NCBI RefSeq assembly: GCF_011064595.1
Contig: NZ_JAALJI010000008.1
Location: 186,001 to 250,000, forward strand
From: Paludisphaera soli
Lineage (GTDB): Bacteria; Planctomycetota; Planctomycetia; Isosphaerales; Isosphaeraceae
Length of the DNA stretch: 64,000 nt
Reading direction: 5' to 3'
A program made the position numbers and the translations under genes. The notes below the pieces were generated by a model that saw only the letters and a list, made by a program, of their open reading frames with translations, was not told the origin of the DNA and did not search any database. Position 1 is the first letter of the stretch. Each line of letters starts with the position of its first letter. Below, in pieces: positions 61,233 through 64,000 of this stretch.

Positions 61233-61973
61233 TTACGCCTTCGTCGGCGGGGCCCCGGGCGGATCCGGGTCGAACAGTCGGACGAGGCTGACGGCGATCC
61301 GGCCGCCGAAGCAGGCGGCCACGTCGGCCCCCTCGCGGCGGGGACGCTGCTGGTAGTCGCCCCGATACAGCGAGCGGCCGGCCTCGACCTCGAAGCGGAG
61401 GGGCAGGGGAGAGGGGTCGAGCGGGCAGAAGACGACCTCGGGGTCGGGGGCGTCGGCATCCGGGTGGGGGAGGTTCACGTTCCAGAAGGTGCCGGGGCTC
61501 CAGGGCCTCGCCAGCAGGTCCGTCAGGACGGGGCGGGCCCAGCGCGCGGCCCGCTCCCAGTCGATCTTCCGCCCCCGGGCGATGTAGTGCGAGACGGCGA
61601 TCCCCGGGACGCCGTGGATGACCGCCTCGCGCACCGCGGCGACCGTGCCGGAGTGGAAGACGTCCACGCCCAGGTTCCCCCCCGCGTTGATCCCGGAGAG
61701 GACCCACGAGGCGTCGGCCGCCAGGTGGTGCAGGGCCAGGCGGACGCAGTCGGCGGGGGTGCCCGAGACGGCGACGACCTCACCCTCGTGGTCGGTCGCG
61801 TGGAGCGGCTCGTGGGTCGTGACCCGGTGGCCGCAGCCGGACTCGGCCGCCAGCGGGGCCACCACACGGGGCGCCCCCAGGCCCTCGACGGCCCTCCGGA
61901 GCGCCGCCAGGCCCGGGGCGTCGTAGCCGTCGTCGTTCGTCAGCACCAGCGTCCGCGAATCGTGGCCCGTCAT
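61233..61973 (-). CDS. surE: 5'/3'-nucleotidase SurE
   Basis: The 246-residue protein has the SurE active-site set: 'LVLTNDDGYDAPGLAALRRAV' with the metal-binding DD (14-15), 'PLAAESGCGHRVTT', 'VSGTPADCVRLAL', and 'VLSGINAGGNLGVDVFHSGTVAAVREA' with the conserved Asn and Ser/Gly residues. SurE dephosphorylates nucleoside monophosphates and contributes to stationary-phase survival. The length is normal. A promoter with TTGACA is at 62036-62064. It is a single gene, 188 bases upstream of the FKBP gene on the same strand. Confidence 0.95.
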   Translation of the reverse strand: MTGHDSRTLVLTNDDGYDAPGLAALRRAVEGLGAPRVVAPLAAESGCGHRVTTHEPLHATDHEGEVVAVSGTPADCVRLALHHLAADASWVLSGINAGGNLGVDVFHSGTVAAVREAVIHGVPGIAVSHYIARGRKIDWERAARWARPVLTDLLARPWSPGTFWNVNLPHPDADAPDPEVVFCPLDPSPLPLRFEVEAGRSLYRGDYQQRPRREGADVAACFGGRIAVSLVRLFDPDPPGAPPTKA

Positions 61974-62035
61974 CCTTCCTCCCGGCTCCGGCCCGCCCCC
62001 GTCGCCGCGCCGGGTCCGGCGCGTCCTCGTGCTGG

Positions 62036-62064
62036 ATTGTCGAGCGGCCGCCGCGGGATGTCAA
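62036..62064 (-). promoter_or_regulatory. Predicted sigma-70 promoter of surE
   Basis: On the minus strand TTGACA (62059-62064) is followed after 17 bases by GACAAT (62036-62041). The start site would be near 62029, about 55 nt before the ATG at 61973. Confidence 0.65.
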
Positions 62065-62230
62065 ATCGGCCGGGGACGACCGACGGGCGGGGCCGAAAAT
62101 CCCGCGAACGCGCGGCGGATGTCGGATTCTCGCGGGTCCCGGCCGCGTGATAAAGTGGCCTGGGGCCCGAACCGCGTCGTCGCGCCGCCCATCGTCCCGG
62201 ACCGTTGGCCCGAGATCCCCCGACAAGCCC

Positions 62231-62725
62231 ATGGACTCCAAACCCACCCGCCCCATGAAGGACCCTCGCGCGGGCGCGAGCGACGGACTCGCGTGGGGCG
62301 AATCCGGCACGTCCGAGATCCGCAAGCCGTCGCAGCTCCCCAGCCGGTTCGACGTGCCGGTCTCGGCCATCGCGCCGCTCTTCCGGGCCCGGCTGGATCG
62401 GATCTTCATCTGCCTGGTCGACTTCGACCTGGACGTCAACAGCCGGGCCACGGCGCGGGTGCTCGGGGGCTACTATCGGTCGCGACGGCTCGTCCGGCTC
62501 TACGTCCACGACGTCGAGGAAGGCCGCCGCCCGATGGAGGAGCTGTTCGACACGTTCCTCCACGAGGTCGCCCACCACCTCGAATACACCGAGCCGGAGA
62601 CCTTCTCCGCGAGGGCCTGCGGCCGCGTCCCCGGCCGGATGCACAGCCGCCTCTTCTGGCGGATCCTGGGCGAGTTGAAATACCGCTGGGCCCGCCTGCA
62701 GAAGCTCGCCGGCGAACGGGAGTGA
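62231..62725 (+). CDS. SprT-like / zincin metallopeptidase-fold protein
   Basis: The ATG at 62231 gives 164 residues; a longer frame upstream is unlikely to be coding. The key feature is 'LFDTFLHEVAHHLEYTEPE' with the zinc motif HEVAH (111-115), followed about 20 residues later by 'GRMHSRLFWRILGELKYRW', whose histidine or glutamate may be the third ligand. 'DVNSRATARVLGGYYRSRRLVRLYVHDVEEG' before it matches the beta strands that precede the HExxH helix in SprT-like proteins. There is no signal peptide, so it is probably cytoplasmic. Substrate unknown. Confidence 0.8.
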   Translation: MDSKPTRPMKDPRAGASDGLAWGESGTSEIRKPSQLPSRFDVPVSAIAPLFRARLDRIFICLVDFDLDVNSRATARVLGGYYRSRRLVRLYVHDVEEGRRPMEELFDTFLHEVAHHLEYTEPETFSARACGRVPGRMHSRLFWRILGELKYRWARLQKLAGERE

Positions 62726-62858
62726 GAGGCCCGCCCCTGGGCCCGCCGGCCTCGGGGCGTCGGGGAGGACCGCCGGGGTCCGAGGCGGGATGTCGGCGTC
62801 CGTTGTACGATCGAGCGCCCCGTCGCATTCCTTCCGGTGGATCGAACGAGGATTCGGG

Positions 62859-63386
62859 ATGAGCGAAATCTACGAAGGCGTCGTCTTCCGGGCCGACGAG
62901 GCGATGGCTCGGGCCGCGTTCGGGGATGTCGCCTCATCGCTGCACCTACGGCTCGTCCGTCTGGCCGAGGGCGTGTATGGCGCCTACCGGGTGGCGGGCC
63001 GCGCCGATCTCTTCGACGTGCCCGGGATGGAGCGAGCGACCGGGCAACTCTCGGCCCGGGTCGGGAAGGCGGTGGCGCTGTTTTACGACAGCCGCGGCGG
63101 GGCTTACTTCGGGCTGCTCTACGACGCCGGCCGGAAGACTCGCGAGTTCGGCGAGGATGACGAGTGGTACGTGCCGTATGGAGACGACGGCAAACTCCTG
63201 GTCGACGAACCGCGACTCCGTGTTCGCGATCTGCATCCGGACGAGGAATACGACTGCGTCTTCTCGGCGATCGACGCCGCATTGCAGGCGATCGGAGCCG
63301 CGCCCGGCGCAGGCTCCAGAAGAGTTCTGAACGCCTTCGTCTACGATAACGAGAACTGGATCATGGAAGCTCCGGGCAGCAGATGA
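62859..63386 (+). CDS. Hypothetical cytoplasmic protein
   Basis: The ATG at 62859 has GAGG seven bases upstream. The 175-residue protein (MSEIYEGVVFRADEAMARAAFGDVASSLHLRLV...) has mixed alpha/beta character. Later segments are 'KAVALFYDSRGGAYFGLLYDAGRKTREFGEDDEWYVPYGDDGK' (two parts) and 'DCVFSAIDAALQAIGAAPG'. No catalytic motif, TM segment or signal peptide was seen and I do not recognise the family. It is followed by a diverged REP-like repeat and converges on the peroxiredoxin gene. Confidence 0.72.
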   Translation: MSEIYEGVVFRADEAMARAAFGDVASSLHLRLVRLAEGVYGAYRVAGRADLFDVPGMERATGQLSARVGKAVALFYDSRGGAYFGLLYDAGRKTREFGEDDEWYVPYGDDGKLLVDEPRLRVRDLHPDEEYDCVFSAIDAALQAIGAAPGAGSRRVLNAFVYDNENWIMEAPGSR

Positions 63387-63489
63387 ACCTGCGAATCAAA
63401 CGCCCCAAGCAGGCTTTGAAGTTTGATCGAGTTCATCCTGGTGGCGTCCTTGACGCCTTGATTTCTCTCACGTCCCGATCCGGCATCCG

Positions 63490-63549
63490 TGCTCGTCTGC
63501 CCCTCCTCCGCCGCCTTCGGGGCACCTTCTCCACACGAGCGGAGAAGGC
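63490..63549 (-). repeat. REP-like palindromic repeat, diverged copy 4 (inverted)
   Basis: On the minus strand it reads CCTTCTCCGCTCGTGTGGAG then AAGGTGCCCCGAAGGCGGCG then GAGGAGGGGCAGACGAGCAC. The module order (palindrome, GAAGG hairpin, GAGGGG..AGACGAGC end) is the same as in copies 1-3, with several substitutions. It lies between two convergent genes. Confidence 0.6.
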
Positions 63550-63581
63550 ATGCCTCCGAAGGCTTGCGGGCCCCCCGCGCC

Positions 63582-64000
63582 TCACTCCGCCAGCTTCAGC
63601 TCCTTGACCTTGGCGACGACGCCCTCGGCGGCCTCGGCGGTGTTCACGTTCTTGTCGATGCCGCGGATGACGCCTTCCTTGTCGATGTAGAAGGTCCAGC
63701 GCTCGGGGACGGCGCGGCCCTCGTGGACGACGCCGTAGGCCTCGGCGACCTTTTTGCCCGGGTCGCTGAGAATCGGGTAATCGGCGTCCAGGGACTCGGC
63801 GAACTTCTTGTTGTAGGCGGGCTCGTCGACGCTCGCCGTGAAGTAGGCGACCTTCAGTCCCTTGAGCTTCTCGCTCCCGGCGGCGAACGACTGGCATTCC
63901 TTGGTGCAGCCCGGCGTGAACGCCTTGGGGAACCAGGCGAGCACCACGCCGCTCTTGCCCTTGTAGTCGGCCAGGGCGTGGGTCTTGCCGTCCGAGCCCT
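63582..64000 (-). CDS. Peroxiredoxin (AhpC/TSA, BCP-like), 5' end outside window
   Basis: The gene runs off the right edge of the window. About 139 C-terminal residues are visible. They include 'DGKTHALADYKGKSGVVLAWFPKAFTPGCTKECQSF' (in two blocks) with the peroxidatic cysteine in TPGC and a second cysteine four residues later, the BCP/PrxQ arrangement. Then come 'VAYFTASVDEPAYNKKFAES', 'YPILSDPGKKVAEAYGV' and 'RWTFYIDKEGVIRGID'. It reduces hydroperoxides using thioredoxin. Whether it has a signal peptide cannot be seen from this window. Confidence 0.92.
   Translation of the reverse strand, partial: GSDGKTHALADYKGKSGVVLAWFPKAFTPGCTKECQSFAAGSEKLKGLKVAYFTASVDEPAYNKKFAESLDADYPILSDPGKKVAEAYGVVHEGRAVPERWTFYIDKEGVIRGIDKNVNTAEAAEGVVAKVKELKLAE

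Overview
The window looks like chromosome from a high-GC planctomycete, most likely of the Isosphaeraceae type (Paludisphaera / Singulisphaera / Isosphaera relatives). That is inferred from gene content: a DUF1559 prepilin-like protein paired with a small lipoprotein, three Hanks-type Ser/Thr kinases (two with planctomycete-style C-terminal extensions), a secreted cyclophilin with an LEPR-like motif, DUF1080 and GH99-like secreted carbohydrate-active proteins, an hpnCDE squalene operon, and short dispersed repeats of a kind found in these genomes. No phage, plasmid, IS element, CRISPR array, rRNA or tRNA gene was recognised.

Layout. 1-9.0 kb: the 3' end of an MnmE-like GTPase whose C-terminus runs into a repeat, a kinase with beta-helix-like repeats, a secreted cyclophilin and the helicase HrpB. 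9.0-11.1 kb: an array of ~90-nt-spaced repeats, a gutted BlaR1/M56 peptidase gene, its BlaI-type repressor with a readable promoter and twin operator, and an inverted pair of REP-like elements. 11.1-17.2 kb (minus strand): a zinc-ribbon membrane protein, an FAD oxidoreductase, an FHA-GAF-PP2C phosphatase and a Ser/Thr kinase. 17.2-20.7 kb: two gene-poor stretches around the DUF1559/lipoprotein pair. 20.7-26 kb: a secreted unknown, a frameshifted unknown, a membrane-anchored terpenoid-cyclase-fold protein and a secreted Ala/Pro/Val repeat protein with a textbook terminator.

26.5-33.9 kb (plus strand): TPR protein, MotA/TolQ/ExbB-like channel subunit, second membrane-anchored terpenoid-cyclase-fold protein, and a formylglycine-generating-enzyme-like protein. 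This is the best candidate in the window for an uncharacterised envelope system. 33.9-39.1 kb (minus strand): a MacA/MacB-type efflux or lipoprotein-export cluster with two Uma2-family nuclease-like genes between ATPase and permease; the ATPase appears to start at an ATC codon. 39.3-45.6 kb: glutathione peroxidase, a Clp_N-ThiD2-ThiE fusion, a large TPR protein and a lipoprotein. 45.6-49.1 kb: hpnC-hpnD-hpnE, converting farnesyl diphosphate to squalene.

49.3-59.5 kb (plus strand): mostly secreted or surface functions, namely DUF1080, thioredoxin-trypsin fusion, GH43-like, M28 peptidase, acyltransferase, a small conserved protein and a GH99-like protein. 59.5-64 kb: an atypical kinase, an FKBP lipoprotein, SurE, a zincin, an unknown, and the 3' part of a peroxiredoxin cut by the window edge.

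All calls come from reading sequence and translated proteins by eye. Family names rest on recognised motifs, not on searches.
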